Shown piece by piece: positions 25,813 through 34,781 of a stretch of 64,000 nucleotides of DNA (position 1 is its first letter; the number at the start of each line of letters is the position of its first letter). Made by a program: the position numbers and the translations under genes. Below the pieces are notes generated by a model, which was not told where the DNA came from, did not search any database, and saw only the letters and a program-made list of their open reading frames with translations. The stretch is from Streptococcus cristatus AS 1.3089 (lineage in GTDB: Bacteria; Bacillota; Bacilli; Lactobacillales; Streptococcaceae): assembly GCF_000385925.1 (NCBI RefSeq), contig NC_021175.1, forward strand, positions 503,501 to 567,500. The letters run 5' to 3'.

Positions 25813-28090
25813 TTTGATTTACTGTGCCTTGTTTCACAATCTTGGCCGTATTGTCAGTCGCTCACTTGGCCAGTCTGATGATATAGGCTTAGGAAAAGCA
25901 TGGTTAAAGAAACAACTTCCTCAGCTGAATTTGTATGAAGATAGCAGAGCAGGAAAGATCGTTAGCTTAGCAGATCGTATTGCAAGTGGTTTACCAGATG
26001 ATAGAAAGGTTATGTCAGATAAACTTTTCTACCCTCAAGCAGATATTTTTAATGCTTTCAAAGAGGACAAGGGTTCTCGTTATCAGAAATTTGAAGTTCT
26101 GACAGATGATAGTGAACTCAATATTGCCAGCCACGAAGCAGATGATATTAGTCAGGATTGCTATGAGGAACTGCTGAATATTTTGAAAGAAAAACTGCAA
26201 GAACTTCCCTTAAGGGAAGAAAGCTTGCCATCCTTTTTCAATCTTTGGCGGATTTTGTTTTCGAAAGTACCTCTACTTCCTGGCGACAAGGAGCTGGGAG
26301 ATCTCTCTCTGGCAGAGCATAGTAGATTAACAGTTGCTTTTGCTACTGCGATTTTTGATTATCTGAAAAGTCAAGACCAATATACTCTACTAGATGATGA
26401 ATCCAAATTTTATAGAGAATCAGCCTTCTTGCTAGCTAGTTTTGATTTGTCTGGCATTCAGGACTTTATCTACAATATCGCCAGCAAAGGGGCTGCTAAG
26501 CAACTCAAGGCTCGCAGTCTTTATCTGGAATTTATGAGTGAAAATATTGTGGATAGTCTCTTGGAGAAGTTGGCTCTATCACGCGCCAATGCCCTTTATG
26601 TCGGTGGTGGCCATGCCTATTTTGTTTTACCCAATACAGAAGCTACAGTGGCAGCTTTGGAGCAGTTTGAAATAGATTTTAACAGTTTCCTACTGAAGCA
26701 TTTTCAGACGGGTCTCTATGTTGCTTTTGGTTGGGCACCATTTGCCGCAGAACAGATTATGAAATACCGTTATGGCTCGGTTGCCAGCTATCTACAACAC
26801 TATCGCGAGATCTACCAAGAGACTAGCCGGATGATTTCTGAAAAGAAAATCTCTCGCTACGATGCAACTATCCTGCGAGAGCTCAATAAGGGTGGTAAAC
26901 AGTCTGAACGGGAGTGTGAAATTTGCCATGCAGTTGGGGAGATTGAGATGTTGCGGATAGGTAGTGAGGATGTACAAAATCTTTGTCCTATTTGTCGTGA
27001 GCTTAGAGGCTTTGCTGCTAAAATTCATACTTTTGACGATACTGAAAATCCTGAAAGGGAAGACTACTATTATTTCCAAATTGTAGAGGGAGAAGAAGGA
27101 CTGCCGATTGGCCCTGAAGCTGTATTGCTGGCTGTTGATGAAGATGATATTTCCACCTCTAGTCGTTTATATGTGAAAAATAAATTTTCTACGAATAATG
27201 CTGCTATTCATGTCTTTATAGGAGACCGTCAGGCAGCGAATATTGAAGACTATGCAGGTCTATCTCAAAAAGAAATCGAAGGAACTGAGGGAGTAGCTAA
27301 GGGAATTAAGCGGCTGGCCGTTTTGCGTTTGGATGTAGACAATCTAGGTGCAGCTTTTATGGCTGGATTTTCTAAGCAGGAAGGTGGAAGCTATAATACT
27401 CTTGCTCGCTCTGCTGTATTTTCTCAGCAGATGAGTCTTTTCTTTAAGTTTCACATTAACCAATTTGCAAAGGATAAGAATTTGACGATTATCTATGCAG
27501 GTGGTGATGATGTATTTGCGATTGGCAGCTGGCAGGATGTTATAGATTTTGCGGTGGATATTAGGCAGAAATTTATTGCTTTTACAAATGGGAAGCTGAC
27601 CTTATCTGCAGGTGTTGGGCTTTATCCAGACAAAACTCCGATTCATCTGATGGCTTTGGATGCTGGACAACTTGAAGAGGCCGCCAAGGAAAATGGTAAA
27701 GATAGTATTTCTCTTTTCAATGAACGGTACACTTTCAAGTTTGATGACTTTATTAATGAGATTTACAAAGGGAAATTGAAGGATATTCGGAAATATTTCT
27801 CTGGTCAGAAGGAGCGGGGTATCAATTTTCTCTATCGCTTGGTTGAACTTTTGCAACTTAATGACAAAGAAATGTATAAGTCACACGGATCTTCTGATGA
27901 TAGAAGGATGAATGTTGCCCGCTTAGCCTACCTACTGGCGCGAATGGAAGATGAAGCCAACAAAGAGGAGAAGGAACATTTCAGAGAATTCAAAAATGCT
28001 TTTTGGAATTGGTATAAGAGTAGCAGTAAAACACAGAGAGAAGCAGAGTTAGCTCTCATCTACTATCTATATGAGATTAGAAAGGTATAA
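25793..28090 (+). CDS. cas10: Cas10/Csm1, type III-A large subunit with altered HD motif
   Basis: 765 residues; TTG start after GGGAGG. The N-terminal HD nuclease region reads CALFHNLGRIV: H15 is kept but the partner Asp is N16 (AAT, 25838–25840). The RYH-type His seen in S. thermophilus Csm1 is also not apparent, while SLADRIASG remains. A zinc ribbon has CEICH and CPICR (about 380–405). The Palm domain has YAGGDD (G570-G571-D572-D573), so cyclic oligoadenylate synthesis should work. Family knowledge: HD cuts ssDNA, Palm makes cOA on target RNA binding. Prediction: DNase-dead, cyclase-active. Confidence 0.95.
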   Translation: MKKEKIDLIYCALFHNLGRIVSRSLGQSDDIGLGKAWLKKQLPQLNLYEDSRAGKIVSLADRIASGLPDDRKVMSDKLFYPQADIFNAFKEDKGSRYQKFEVLTDDSELNIASHEADDISQDCYEELLNILKEKLQELPLREESLPSFFNLWRILFSKVPLLPGDKELGDLSLAEHSRLTVAFATAIFDYLKSQDQYTLLDDESKFYRESAFLLASFDLSGIQDFIYNIASKGAAKQLKARSLYLEFMSENIVDSLLEKLALSRANALYVGGGHAYFVLPNTEATVAALEQFEIDFNSFLLKHFQTGLYVAFGWAPFAAEQIMKYRYGSVASYLQHYREIYQETSRMISEKKISRYDATILRELNKGGKQSERECEICHAVGEIEMLRIGSEDVQNLCPICRELRGFAAKIHTFDDTENPEREDYYYFQIVEGEEGLPIGPEAVLLAVDEDDISTSSRLYVKNKFSTNNAAIHVFIGDRQAANIEDYAGLSQKEIEGTEGVAKGIKRLAVLRLDVDNLGAAFMAGFSKQEGGSYNTLARSAVFSQQMSLFFKFHINQFAKDKNLTIIYAGGDDVFAIGSWQDVIDFAVDIRQKFIAFTNGKLTLSAGVGLYPDKTPIHLMALDAGQLEEAAKENGKDSISLFNERYTFKFDDFINEIYKGKLKDIRKYFSGQKERGINFLYRLVELLQLNDKEMYKSHGSSDDRRMNVARLAYLLARMEDEANKEEKEHFREFKNAFWNWYKSSSKTQREAELALIYYLYEIRKV

Positions 28091-28094
28091 AAAG

Positions 28095-28610
28095 ATGGCA
28101 CCGTACGAAAAAAATAAAAATAACCAAAATAACGGTGGAAAGAAATTTCCAAACAATCGTAATCAAGATAGATATGGTAATCAAAATAATGAACAAAAAT
28201 ATTTCAAGCTTGAGCCACCTATTTTGACGGATGATTATGTCGATAAGGCTGAGAAGGTTATTCGTAAGTTGGATAATTCAGGGAAATACGAAAAAGGACC
28301 AAGTAAGGGCAAGATGAAATTTAAATTAACCAGTACACAAATTCGTAATTTAGCAGCTTTGACCAGTAATCTTTTTGACGAAAGTAAATCCAAAAATGAT
28401 ATTGAAGAGTTAAGAGAAAAAATTTCCTATTTGAGGATTCAGTTTGTTTACCAATCTGGAAGAGAACCAGCTGTAGAAGATTTTGTTAAAAAAGCAGGTT
28501 TATTAGAAGCGTTGACAGAAATTCAAGATATACCGAGTTTGCAGCGCTTCTGTCGATATATGGAAGCTTTGATTGCATATTTTAAATTCAACGGAGGAAG
28601 AGATCAATGA
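28095..28610 (+). CDS. csm2: Csm2 small subunit with Asn-rich N-terminus
   Basis: 171 residues, about 50 more than S. thermophilus Csm2. Residues 1–40 are rich in Asn, Lys, Gln and Gly and look disordered. The helical Csm2 core begins around TDDYVDKAEKVIRKL and contains LTSTQIRNLAALTSNL and ISYLRIQFVYQSGREPAVEDFV. Csm2 lines the target RNA channel. ATG 28095 (after GAAAGG) is preferred to ATG 28071, which would overlap cas10 by 20 bases. Its stop overlaps the csm3 start. Confidence 0.9.
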   Translation: MAPYEKNKNNQNNGGKKFPNNRNQDRYGNQNNEQKYFKLEPPILTDDYVDKAEKVIRKLDNSGKYEKGPSKGKMKFKLTSTQIRNLAALTSNLFDESKSKNDIEELREKISYLRIQFVYQSGREPAVEDFVKKAGLLEALTEIQDIPSLQRFCRYMEALIAYFKFNGGRDQ

Positions 28611-29317
28611 CCTATTCAAAAGTAAAAATTTCAGGAATTATTGAGCTGAAAAGCGGACTTCATATTGGGACCAGTAATGCCTTTGCAGCTATTGGTGCTA
28701 CCAATAATCCCATTATCAAAGACCCCCTTACGAATCTTCCCTATATTCCTGGATCCACTTTAAAAGGAAAAATGCGCAGCTTACTTTATCGGACAGACTA
28801 TAATAACAATACAAGTGATAAGTTAAGTAAAGATAGTTTGGAAATTAGCCGTCTCTTCGGAAATTCAGAAACTTATAAAATTGGTCGCTTGGTTTTTCGA
28901 GATGCCTTTCTAAACAACAAAGAAGAGCTAGGTAAAAGAGTATCTACTTACACAGAAGTTAAGTTTGAAAATACTATCAATCGCATTACAGCTGAAGCAA
29001 CTCCACGACAAGTTGAGCGAGCTATTCGTGAAAGTCAATTTGCTTTTGAGATTATCTATTCTATCCAGGAGAAAGAACTCACTGAGGTAGAAAAGGACAT
29101 GGAAATTCTCAAAGCTGGTTTTGAATTGTTGGAATGGGATTACTTAGGCGGTTCTGGTAGTCGTGGCTATGGTAAAGTGTGTTTTAAAGACTTTGAGGTT
29201 AAGACTGTCTTTGGTGAATTTGATAAAGATAGGATTATAGAAGCTCTGAAGCCATATACTAAGGATGAGTCCGATGGTGGAGAAAGTGCAGAGAATCCAG
29301 ATTCGGATATTAAGTAA
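28607..29317 (+). CDS. csm3: Csm3 backbone subunit with Asn at the catalytic position
   Basis: 236 residues, RAMP fold. GLHIGTSNAFAAIGATNNPIIKDP aligns without gaps to S. thermophilus Csm3 (as recalled) GLHIGGSDAFAAIGAIDSPVIKDP, so the target-cleaving Asp33 is Asn33 here (codon AAT, 28703–28705). The other landmarks are intact: YIPGSTLKGKMRSLL, FENTINRITAEATPRQ and the G-loop LGGSGSRGYGK. Csm3 copies form the crRNA filament and cut target RNA every 6 nt in characterised complexes. Prediction: assembles and binds but does not slice. An acidic tail ends the protein. ATGA overlap with csm2. Confidence 0.95.
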   Translation: MTYSKVKISGIIELKSGLHIGTSNAFAAIGATNNPIIKDPLTNLPYIPGSTLKGKMRSLLYRTDYNNNTSDKLSKDSLEISRLFGNSETYKIGRLVFRDAFLNNKEELGKRVSTYTEVKFENTINRITAEATPRQVERAIRESQFAFEIIYSIQEKELTEVEKDMEILKAGFELLEWDYLGGSGSRGYGKVCFKDFEVKTVFGEFDKDRIIEALKPYTKDESDGGESAENPDSDIK

Positions 29318-29328
29318 GGAGGTCTGCT

Positions 29329-30237
29329 ATGGCCTATCAACTCTATAAATTAGATTTTAAGTCTGCGCATTTTGGCGAAGGTCATTTGGATGATTCGGTC
29401 ATGACTTTCACGGCAGCCCGTCTTTACTCCGCCTTAGTGCTTGAAGCTATTAAGATGGGGGTCTTAGATAAGTTTGAAGCTTTATCTCAACAGGAGGATT
29501 TTGTGCTGACTGATGCTTTCCCCTATAATGAAGTTCCCTATCTCCCCAAGCCTATCGGCTATCCATTATTAGATAAAGTCAACCGAAGTGAAGATATTAT
29601 CAAACAGCGGGAAGAAGCTAAAAAAGTAAAGAAGTTAGCTTTTATTAAGCTGGGGGATTTTGACTGCTTTCTATCTGGAAATAGTATCATCGGTGAATAT
29701 CTGGCTACAAAATCAGTTAACACAAAAAACCAGCCCTTCCAAGATGGAAATCTTTATCAAGTTGCTTCAGTTCACTTTGACAAAAGCAGTCTGTATTTCA
29801 TCGCCAATCAATCTGATTTGTTGGATCGTTTGTTGGAAAGTCTTCAGTTTAGTGGTATCGGAGGAAAGCGCAGCAGTGGTTACGGTAGTTTTACTCTGGA
29901 TAAAACAGTTCAACAACCGCTTGATTTTTTTAAAAGATTAACTGTTAAATATACAGGGAAAGTAATGACTTTGACAACTTCTTTGCCAGTGGATAGTGAT
30001 TTGGAAATAGCAATGAATGAGGGGCGTTACTTACTGAAAAAGGGAAGTGGCTTTGCATTTAGTGAGAAAATAGAGTCTAATTATCGTAAGCAGAATCTTT
30101 ACACTTTTAAGGCAGGTTCAACCTTTTCCAAAACGTATAATGGTCAAATCTGTGATGTCAGGCCAAGTAATGAGTTTCCTCATCCAGTCTGGCATTATGC
30201 TAAACCTTTATTTTATATATTGGAGGAATCCAAATGA
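29329..30237 (+). CDS. csm4: Csm4, crRNA 5'-handle cap subunit
   Basis: 302 residues, Cas5-like RAMP. Starts MAYQLYKLDFKSAHFGEG and has the G-rich loop FSGIGGKRSSGYGSF near 180–195. In type III-A complexes Csm4 holds the crRNA handle and contacts Cas10. AAGGAGG precedes the ATG, 11 bases after csm3; its end overlaps csm5 by four bases. Confidence 0.93.
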   Translation: MAYQLYKLDFKSAHFGEGHLDDSVMTFTAARLYSALVLEAIKMGVLDKFEALSQQEDFVLTDAFPYNEVPYLPKPIGYPLLDKVNRSEDIIKQREEAKKVKKLAFIKLGDFDCFLSGNSIIGEYLATKSVNTKNQPFQDGNLYQVASVHFDKSSLYFIANQSDLLDRLLESLQFSGIGGKRSSGYGSFTLDKTVQQPLDFFKRLTVKYTGKVMTLTTSLPVDSDLEIAMNEGRYLLKKGSGFAFSEKIESNYRKQNLYTFKAGSTFSKTYNGQICDVRPSNEFPHPVWHYAKPLFYILEESK

Positions 30238-31352
30238 AGACAGAATATAGGAAATTTAAGTTGACCCTGTGTACATTGGGACCAGTGCATATTGGGAGTG
30301 GTCAGCTTCGTACCGCTCGTGAGTATATCCTTGAAGGGGACGAATATTATTTTCCAGATATGACGCTGCTTTATGACGAACTTATCAAACAAGGAATTGA
30401 TGAAAAATTTGAAAAATTTTTAATTAACTCGGATAATAAAACCAATCGAATAAGTGATTTTCTAGCTGAGCATGGCATAACAAAACGTGATTTTGGGGGG
30501 TATAGACTTAAAGCAACAGGACTTGAAAAGCCTAAAGGAGACTATGCAACCCGAAATCAGGAAACGACAGATCCAGGAGAAATCAATGGTGTTCATCAAT
30601 TTATGAGAGATTGTTACGGTAACCCTTATATCCCGGGCAGCTCTCTTAAAGGTGCTATTCGCACTATTTTGATGAATACGCATTGGCACTCAACGAATTT
30701 TAAGCAGGAAAATAAAAAAGGCAAAATCGTTGAAAATAAGAAAGCGATTCCTTGGGGACCAACTCGACGGCAGAGACATAAAGAATTAGAACCTTTTGAT
30801 GATATTTTTAATGAGATTCGTGTCTCAGACAGTCAGACTCTGACAAATGATGATTTAATTCTTGTTCAAAAGTGGGATTTTACTCCAGATGATACAAAGC
30901 CGCATTCACTGAGTATATATCGTGAAGCTCTGAGACCTGGAACTAAGATGGAATTTGAAATCATTACTGCTTCAGGTTTTAAAGATGGAAGAGCCGGTGA
31001 GCTCGTTGCTTCTCTTGGAGAATATGCACAAAAATTTTACTTTGGAGTGACAGAAGATGAAGCCTATGAAGGCTACGAAGCTTTCTTTCTAAAGAAATTT
31101 CCTAATCATTTAATTCAGAACAATCTATCCTATCCCCTCTATCTAGGTGGTGGAAGTGGTGCTTGGACCAAAACAGTTTTTAGGCAGGCGGATGGCGAAG
31201 TTCAACAACGACATGAGAAAATGTCTGGACGAGGAGCTCTAAAATTGACAAAGGCGCCTTTTTTAACCGTTGATGGTGAAATAGAATTAATTAATAATGC
31301 AGAGAATTTCTATGAAATGGGCAAAACCTGTTTTACGATTATGGAGGAGTAA
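30234..31352 (+). CDS. csm5: Csm5, crRNA 3'-end cap subunit
   Basis: 372 residues, RAMP fold. LCTLGPVHIGSGQLRTAREYI at the start, PYIPGSSLKGAIRTILMNT near 130 and LGGGSGAWTKTVFRQ near 310 are the family landmarks. Csm5 caps the filament and recruits host nucleases that trim the crRNA 3' end. The start overlaps csm4 (ATGA), and csm6 begins five bases after its stop. Confidence 0.93.
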   Translation: MKTEYRKFKLTLCTLGPVHIGSGQLRTAREYILEGDEYYFPDMTLLYDELIKQGIDEKFEKFLINSDNKTNRISDFLAEHGITKRDFGGYRLKATGLEKPKGDYATRNQETTDPGEINGVHQFMRDCYGNPYIPGSSLKGAIRTILMNTHWHSTNFKQENKKGKIVENKKAIPWGPTRRQRHKELEPFDDIFNEIRVSDSQTLTNDDLILVQKWDFTPDDTKPHSLSIYREALRPGTKMEFEIITASGFKDGRAGELVASLGEYAQKFYFGVTEDEAYEGYEAFFLKKFPNHLIQNNLSYPLYLGGGSGAWTKTVFRQADGEVQQRHEKMSGRGALKLTKAPFLTVDGEIELINNAENFYEMGKTCFTIMEE

Positions 31353-31356
31353 CAAG

Positions 31357-32673
31357 ATGAAGACATTAATCACATTTATTAGTCAGTATGATCCGATTGG
31401 TGTTGAATTTGTGGATACAAAACAAGATAATGTAGATGGTCGTCAAAAAAGATTTAGACCTGAATTCGGACAGGAATTAACTTTAGATTCAGTTGAAAAC
31501 TATGAAAAAGATGGCTATGGATTAAAGATATCAGATGGTGCTGCTCTTTTTATTATAAAAAATGAATTACCTGACAAAATTATTGTGATATATAGTGATG
31601 AGATGAAGGTAAAGCAGAAAAACTTTGAAGCAGCTGTTCAAGCTGTTTACGATGGAAAAGAATCTCCAGTGATACAGAATGAGCATGTAAAAGAAGGGAT
31701 TCACAAATTTGATACAATGTATAAATTCGTGGAAGAAATTCTTAACAGAGAAGATATGTCACAAGGGGATTATATTTTAAATGTGACGAGTGGAACTCCC
31801 CAGTGTCAGGCTGCTATGTATGCTATCAATTTTGTCAAGGATTACCATACAAGGCTTGCTCGGGTGAATTCTCCAAGAAGTGAGAAGACAAATCAATCAA
31901 ACCAAGGAGCTCCCTGGTTTGAAACAGATACTTTTAAATATTTTTTGGAAAAACAAGCCTTAGATAGTAAAGACAATCGTCAGTTGGGGATTGAAAAAGG
32001 AGAGAAGTTCAAAAATAATTTACTACAGCGGACTTATAAAGATTTCATTTTGAAGTATGAATACAAAGCGGCGTTAGATATCTTAAAGGCAAATCGCGAT
32101 ATCATTTCCAACGAACAAGATTGGGAAGATTCAAAAAATATATTAGAAAACATGATTAGTGTTTTTCAAAAACAGAGAGTTCTTGAAGATCTTGCAGCTG
32201 ATGCTAATTTGCAATATGATGACACAGATGAGTTTCAAAAAGTGTTAAACTATTATCTGATGATTGATATTCTAAACCGTAAAGGTCAAGTGACTGATGT
32301 GCTAGTCAAGGCAAAATCCTTTGCGGAGTTTATCTTAAAATCTGTGATTGAAAGAAGACATCCAGATTTAGAAGTAATTAAAAAGAATAAGAGAATTAAT
32401 ATCTTTGATATGATTAAAATTCTCAACCATTATCATGAATATTCTGAATTTGAAACTTCAATTTCAAAAATTATAGCTGTAAATAATCAAAGGAATAAAG
32501 TTGCTCACGGACTGGCTGAGATTTCAGTGGAGCAAGAGGACTTGGACGAATTGGTGAAAAGTTTGAAGGAGCTCATCATTACTGCATATTCTGATATAAA
32601 TGCCTCTTTATATCAGAAATATTTTGATTATTATGATATAAAGAATCGAGAGTTAATCAGCTGTATTAAATAG
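31357..32673 (+). CDS. csm6: Csm6, cOA-activated HEPN ribonuclease
   Basis: 438 residues. The N-terminal CARF domain has a Rossmann-type start (MKTLITFISQYDPIG) and the ligand motif ILNVTSGTPQCQAAMYAINF (about 138–157). The C-terminal HEPN domain has R379-N-K-V-A-H384, an intact Rx4H active site. Cyclic oligoadenylate from Cas10 binds CARF and turns on non-specific RNA cleavage. ATG 31357 follows GGAGGAG; the open frame from 31297 lies inside csm5. With both other nucleases altered, this is the main predicted effector of the system. Confidence 0.95.
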   Translation: MKTLITFISQYDPIGVEFVDTKQDNVDGRQKRFRPEFGQELTLDSVENYEKDGYGLKISDGAALFIIKNELPDKIIVIYSDEMKVKQKNFEAAVQAVYDGKESPVIQNEHVKEGIHKFDTMYKFVEEILNREDMSQGDYILNVTSGTPQCQAAMYAINFVKDYHTRLARVNSPRSEKTNQSNQGAPWFETDTFKYFLEKQALDSKDNRQLGIEKGEKFKNNLLQRTYKDFILKYEYKAALDILKANRDIISNEQDWEDSKNILENMISVFQKQRVLEDLAADANLQYDDTDEFQKVLNYYLMIDILNRKGQVTDVLVKAKSFAEFILKSVIERRHPDLEVIKKNKRINIFDMIKILNHYHEYSEFETSISKIIAVNNQRNKVAHGLAEISVEQEDLDELVKSLKELIITAYSDINASLYQKYFDYYDIKNRELISCIK

Positions 32674-32741
32674 ACTCCCAACCTTCCCTAACGCTTTCCC
32701 CTATCTGATAGACCTGAAGGGAAACCAAGTCTGAAAAATAG

Positions 32742-32778
32742 AAAAAAACACCTGAAAAAGGTTTTTCGGGTGTTTTTT
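32742..32778. terminator. Bidirectional terminator closing the csm operon
   Basis: AAAAAACACCTGAAAAA pairs with the TTTTTCGGGTGTTTTTT arm (about 32742–32778). T runs on both strands serve the csm operon and the convergent lysR-type gene. Confidence 0.85.
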
Positions 32779-32783
32779 GCAGT

Positions 32784-33692
32784 TTATTTATCAAACTGTA
32801 CTTCTTCAATCAGGTACTCGATAAAGCGCTCGCCCATCTTGGACAGGCTGGCTTTTTCGTGCTGGATATAGACCAGCTCGATCGGGTCATCGATGTCCAG
32901 TGGGATGGAGACGATATTATCACCGTTGAGGTTGCTGTTGAGAATACCAGTCGCAATCGTGTAGCCATCCAGACCGATCAAAAGGTTAAAGAGGGTCGCA
33001 CGGTCGCTGACAACGATGGACTTTTTATGGTGCTCCTGTGAGAGAATTTCCTCAGAAAAGTAGAAGGAGTTGTGAGTACCTTGGTCATAGCTGAGATAAG
33101 GGAAATCTTCCAAGTCTGACAGTTGTACCAGCTTTTTCTTGGCTAACGGATTGGACTTGCTGACAAAGATATGGGGCTGAGCTGTGAAGAGGTGGGTCGC
33201 AATCAGATGGCTATCATCCAGCATTTTAGAGAGGACATCACGGTTATAGCTGTTGAGGAAGAGGACACCGATCTCGCTGCGGAAGTTTTTTACGTCGTCA
33301 ATGATTTCCCAAGTCCGAGTTTCCCGCAGAAAGAGTTCGTATTTCTCCATATCGCTTTTTTTAAGCAGGGAGACAAAGGCATTGACCACAAAGGCATAGT
33401 GCTGGGCAGAGACGCTGAAAAGCTCGCGGTGGGCGACAGGATTTTTGTATCGCTCCTCTAGAAGCTGAGTCTGCTCAACTACCTGACGAGCATAGGAAAG
33501 AAACTCCATGCCGTCTTTAGTCAAGGTAATTCCTTTGGGATTGCGAATGAAAATCTCGATGCCCATTTCATTTTCCAAATCTCGCACAGCGTTGGACAAG
33601 CTAGGCTGGGTGATAAAAAGTTGCTTGGCAGCCTCGTTCATGCTGCCTGTCTCGACGATTTTGATAATGTAGTGTAACTGTTGAATTCTCAT
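32784..33692 (-). CDS. cpsY: LysR-family regulator of CpsY/MtaR type
   Basis: 302 residues. N-terminal winged helix MRIQQLHYIIKIVETGSMNEAAKQLFITQPSLSN is followed by the substrate-binding effector domain (about 90–295). The wording of the N-terminus resembles streptococcal CpsY/MtaR, which control methionine uptake and cell-surface traits. The exact regulon cannot be read here. It diverges from the DUF3862 cluster across a 110-bp gap. Confidence 0.75.
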   Translation of the reverse strand: MRIQQLHYIIKIVETGSMNEAAKQLFITQPSLSNAVRDLENEMGIEIFIRNPKGITLTKDGMEFLSYARQVVEQTQLLEERYKNPVAHRELFSVSAQHYAFVVNAFVSLLKKSDMEKYELFLRETRTWEIIDDVKNFRSEIGVLFLNSYNRDVLSKMLDDSHLIATHLFTAQPHIFVSKSNPLAKKKLVQLSDLEDFPYLSYDQGTHNSFYFSEEILSQEHHKKSIVVSDRATLFNLLIGLDGYTIATGILNSNLNGDNIVSIPLDIDDPIELVYIQHEKASLSKMGERFIEYLIEEVQFDK

Positions 33693-33753
33693 AGGTCTAT
33701 TTTATCACAAATTGGGGATTTTTTCTTGACAAATCAGGAAGATTAGCAAATGT

Positions 33754-33782
33754 TTGCTTGCCAAACTTGCCTGTGCTAAAAT
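33754..33782 (+). promoter_or_regulatory. Promoter of the DUF3862 cluster
   Basis: TTGCTT (33754–33759), 17-bp spacer, TAAAAT (33777–33782) with TG extension; 21 bases before the first gene. A TTGACA at 33726 has no matching -10. Confidence 0.5.
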
Positions 33783-33803
33783 GAAAGAAATAAGGAGGGC
33801 GAT

Positions 33804-34619
33804 ATGGCCAAAGATGCTGACTATAAGAAGCGTTCAGTAGGACTACCCATTGCTATTTTTATAGTATTTTTGACAACTTGCTTAATGATTCCACTTGGGA
33901 AGGTGACGATCATGTGGGGGCTTAACTCTGCTTATGAGGAACTTGGGCGAAGCAGTGTGTCTTCATCTGTTCGTCAAAAATCACCAGAGGAGCTTGAGCT
34001 AGAGAAGAAAGTTGTTGATAGAGAAAACTCTCGTTTTAAATGGACAACTGATGACATCATCAATCTGCAAATTAAGGATACTGCAGCTGGTCAAAACGGA
34101 GCTTCTCTGGACCAAGTCCTTGAAAAGCATGGCAAGGCTTCAAGCTTTTTTTATACTGAGAGCAATGGGAATATTGAATTAAGCTATGTCAGTGAGGGTA
34201 TTCAAGGCCGTCATAGTAGTTTAAGATTGACATATGAAAAAGATGGAGCAGGCTATTATCTCATTGCTAAGAAAGCGAATATTCTTGATGAGGCTTATCC
34301 AAGTTTGCCACAGGAGCATAGTCCTCATCTTTGGACAAAGGACGAAGTAGCCAGTTTACAAGTCCGTGACGAGAGTACAGGTAATCTTGGTATGTCCTAT
34401 GAAGAAATCATTCAATTATTTGGTCTCCCTCGAGAATCAGAAGTGTTTATTTCGCGCTTGGATGCGGCAGATAGCCAGCATATTGGCTTGGAACTCAAAT
34501 ACTTAACATCAGATCAAGTCTATGATAATGAATGGGTTCATTTAATTTTACACCGTCAAGAAGATGGCGTCTTTCGGTTGACGACAGTTACTAGTCATAT
34601 CGATAGAACAGAAAGATAG
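33804..34619 (+). CDS. Membrane-anchored protein with two DUF3862/BLIP-like domains (copy A)
   Basis: 271 residues. A short cytoplasmic head (MAKDADYKKRS) and one transmembrane helix (about 13–36) lead to an extracytoplasmic part with two similar domains. Each opens F/LWT (FKWTTDDIINLQIKD; HLWTKDEVASLQVRD), has GxSL/YxE..xxxGxP in the middle and ends in a beta strand with LTYEKDGAGYYLIAK or LILHRQEDGVFRLTT. This is the SmpA/BLIP-type fold pattern of DUF3862. First of three tandem paralogs. Function unknown. Confidence 0.65.
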   Translation: MAKDADYKKRSVGLPIAIFIVFLTTCLMIPLGKVTIMWGLNSAYEELGRSSVSSSVRQKSPEELELEKKVVDRENSRFKWTTDDIINLQIKDTAAGQNGASLDQVLEKHGKASSFFYTESNGNIELSYVSEGIQGRHSSLRLTYEKDGAGYYLIAKKANILDEAYPSLPQEHSPHLWTKDEVASLQVRDESTGNLGMSYEEIIQLFGLPRESEVFISRLDAADSQHIGLELKYLTSDQVYDNEWVHLILHRQEDGVFRLTTVTSHIDRTER

Positions 34620-34781
34620 GGAGATTGATGCCCTCATTTGGTAGCCCAAGTAAGCCGACAGGATATTCTGAATGGTGGAGAGTCTGGCACTTTCTCAAAT
34701 ATATACAAACAGATTCAAGTCCATTTTGCAATTTCAATCTATTCGTGATATGATGATTTTTTAGACTGATAAGGAGTAGTT

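Noticed and set aside
31297..31356. Upstream ATG for csm6
   Set aside because: It lies inside csm5, has no ribosome site and would add a non-conserved tail; ATG 31357 has GGAGGAG.
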